In this document: positions 5,685-6,927 of the stretch, one piece after another
Numbering within the stretch: the first letter of the stretch is position 1
Layout of the letters: the number at the start of each line of letters is the position of its first letter
Origin: Desulfofustis sp.
GTDB taxonomy: Bacteria; Desulfobacterota; Desulfobulbia; Desulfobulbales; Desulfocapsaceae
Assembly: GCA_030604345.1 (NCBI GenBank)
Contig: JAUVWB010000080.1
Coordinates: forward strand, 1 to 6,927
DNA: 6,927 bases
Reading direction: 5' to 3'
Notes under the pieces: generated by a model
Told to the model about the DNA's origin: nothing
The model's input: only the letters and a program-made list of their open reading frames with translations
The model's database searches: none
Program-made: the position numbers and the translations under genes

Positions 5685-6655
5685 TGCCGGGGACTGAGGA
5701 AATCGGTGGAGACCATGGTTTCATAGGTCAGTGCTGGCGCCAACTGCCGTTCGGCCAACCAGTCAATGACCGGCTCGTAGAGCGCACGGGGAAACGGCTC
5801 CGGCAGCGGGTAACGGGGGATCGGGTAGCGGGAGGCCAGGTCGGCGGGAATGCGCCCGATGGTAACGAACAATTCGCGGTAGTCTTCGGGGTGTTCGTTT
5901 AACGTCTCGACGGCGCGACGGTACCCGCGAAAGAAGGCAGCCACGTCATCACGGCGTTGTTCCAGCACCGCGGAGCGAAAGACGATAACCGTTTGTGACA
6001 GGCTTTCTTCCGCCTGAGCGTCGCTGATCAGCAGGCGGGCGCCGCCGCCGACGGCGATGGAGGCGAGCGGTTCCGGCAGGGTGGCAGCCTGAATCGAACC
6101 GGACAGCAGCATTTGCATGCGGATCGGCATCTTCTTGACATCGATGGTGCGGATCTCTTCCGCGGTAAAGCCGCTTCTGCGCAGCAGCCGTTCGGTGACA
6201 TATTCGATGATGGTTGCCCGGGATACGCCGACCTCCACCCCTTTCAGGTCCTCTACCGTTTCGATCGTCGATCCGGGGGCGGCGAGGATGGCAAAGGGAC
6301 CCTCGGCCGGCGTCTGACCCAGGCCCAGGGAGGTGATGCGTAACAACGAGCGGCCTCGGTCGAAGAGGATTGCGCCGATCGGATCGTTGATGGCGCCGTC
6401 GATGGCCTCGGCTGCCAGGGCGCTGTCTCGCTCCAAAGCGCTGAGAAACGGGACCAGTTCCACGGCGATGCCCTGCTGCTGGAAGAAGCCCTGCTGTTCG
6501 GCCAGATAGAAGGGTACCACATCTTCGATCTGCAACACCCCCATGCGCAGCGGCTGCTCTGCCTGGCTGGAAAAGGGCGCCAGCAGGAGAAGCGGCAGGA
6601 TAAGCCACCGCAGGGCACGGTAGTGGAAGGTCTGGGCCGGTGACGACAAGCGCAT
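5675..6655 (-). CDS. Periplasmic substrate-binding protein of a NitT/TauT-type ABC importer (NMT1/THI5-like)
   Basis: This is a 326-residue protein with a Sec signal peptide: basic start (R13, R16), hydrophobic core (17-28), and probable signal-peptidase-I cleavage after SSQA (Ala32). There is no lipobox, so it should be soluble in the periplasm. The mature part begins LRMGVLQIEDVVPFYLAEQQGFF, the typical first strand and helix of type II binding proteins of the NMT1/THI5/SsuA group. Later elements fit the same fold: DGAINDPIGAILF, an ILAAPGSTIETVEDLKGVEVGV segment at the lobe boundary, and ATLPEPLASIA. It is the first gene of the three-gene operon and would deliver ligand to the permease. 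The ligand could be a sulfonate, a pyrimidine thiamine precursor, nitrate or something else. No TPP riboswitch motif (CTGAGA) is seen upstream. The ATG was chosen because it begins the signal peptide; no Shine-Dalgarno sequence precedes it. Confidence 0.88.
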   Translation of the reverse strand: MRLSSPAQTFHYRALRWLILPLLLLAPFSSQAEQPLRMGVLQIEDVVPFYLAEQQGFFQQQGIAVELVPFLSALERDSALAAEAIDGAINDPIGAILFDRGRSLLRITSLGLGQTPAEGPFAILAAPGSTIETVEDLKGVEVGVSRATIIEYVTERLLRRSGFTAEEIRTIDVKKMPIRMQMLLSGSIQAATLPEPLASIAVGGGARLLISDAQAEESLSQTVIVFRSAVLEQRRDDVAAFFRGYRRAVETLNEHPEDYRELFVTIGRIPADLASRYPIPRYPLPEPFPRALYEPVIDWLAERQLAPALTYETMVSTDFLSPRQDQ

Positions 6656-6927
6656 GAAAAACAGTTTTGAGTTGTGGCCCGAAAACGCCGGCGGCAGGGC
6701 CGTATGTCCTGAAGCTACCTGAATTGTCGTTGATGCGCAAGCGGGAATGGCGGCCTCGGTGATCGTGGAAGGCCCTCTTCCAAAACTTCACAAACAGCGG
6801 CATGCGGGACGAAGATGACTATTGTCTGTGGTGGAGTGCGGCGTTGCGCAAGGGGCACCGGCACGCCTCCGCACGCGTCGATGAGGGCAGCTGCGCGTAT
6901 CGATAAGCATTGAAAAATTAACAGATA
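6656..6927 (-). promoter_or_regulatory. Leader and presumed promoter region of the ABC importer operon
   Basis: This 272-bp region lies upstream of the binding-protein gene. I could not find a sigma70 promoter with good boxes at proper spacing; the AT-rich stretch at 6901-6927 is the best place for one. A hairpin GGCCC/GGGCC (6676-6680 and 6697-6701), with the inner palindrome CGCCGGCG (6686-6693), lies 20 nt before the ATG. AAAAC-A-GTTTT (6658-6668) forms a second palindrome 2 nt before it. Further upstream are TTGCGCAA (6844-6851) and GTGCGG/CCGCAC (6836-6841 and 6869-6874). No riboswitch consensus, tRNA or convincing ORF was seen. Confidence 0.4.

Noticed and set aside
5949..6803. Long 284-codon reading frame on the minus strand overlapping the binding-protein gene
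   Set aside because: It is an out-of-frame shadow of a GC-rich gene: its product is rich in Arg, Gly, Ala and Pro with no domain, while the competing frame encodes a clear signal peptide and binding-protein fold.
6815..6913. 32-codon plus-strand ORF near the right edge
   Set aside because: It is very short and Arg/Ala-rich, has no ribosome binding site or recognisable feature, and overlaps the presumed importer promoter region.
6656..6927. TPP riboswitch upstream of the importer, which would indicate thiamine-precursor uptake
   Set aside because: The conserved CTGAGA element and the second conserved TPP-aptamer segment are not found on the minus strand of this leader.

Overview
The window looks like part of a Gram-negative bacterial chromosome, most plausibly a Desulfobacterota-type organism. 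This is inferred from the moderately GC-rich coding sequence, the Asp-rich lipoprotein linkers, and a hybrid kinase with the GGIAHDFNN and [11 protein letters not shown] motif styles common in that group. No rRNA, tRNA or other marker gene is present to prove it. There are six confident genes, one of them cut by the left edge, plus one doubtful small ORF. I see no insertion sequence, CRISPR array, prophage gene or tRNA.

Left part (1-890, minus strand): two consecutive genes for exported lipoproteins. The upstream one (255-890) has a lipobox, an Asp/Ser/Thr-rich linker and a Cys-rich probable beta-sandwich domain of unknown function. The downstream one is cut by the window edge (1-83), and only its signal peptide, lipobox and first mature residues are visible. 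The truncated gene has its own good sigma70-like promoter with inverted repeats in it.

Middle (891-4194): a 421-bp, mostly non-coding divergent region holding two operator-like palindromes and one weak small ORF, then a 960-residue membrane hybrid histidine kinase on the plus strand (TM1, long helical periplasmic sensor, TM2, HAMP, PAS, HisKA, HATPase, receiver). Its periplasmic domain resembles that of TorS.

Right part (4195-6927, minus strand): a compact three-gene ABC importer operon of the NitT/TauT (SsuABC/TauABC/ThiXYZ-like) class, in the order periplasmic binding protein, ATPase, permease. The last gene ends exactly where the kinase gene ends, with abutting convergent stop codons. The substrate cannot be read from the sequence. 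The binding protein should capture a ligand in the periplasm and pass it to a permease homodimer energised by two copies of the ATPase.

The most interesting reading is that a TorS-type kinase, whose known relative senses through a periplasmic binding protein (TorT), lies tail-to-tail with a binding-protein importer. A functional link is only a hypothesis. I did not find a clearly new biological system; most of the window consists of known protein families.
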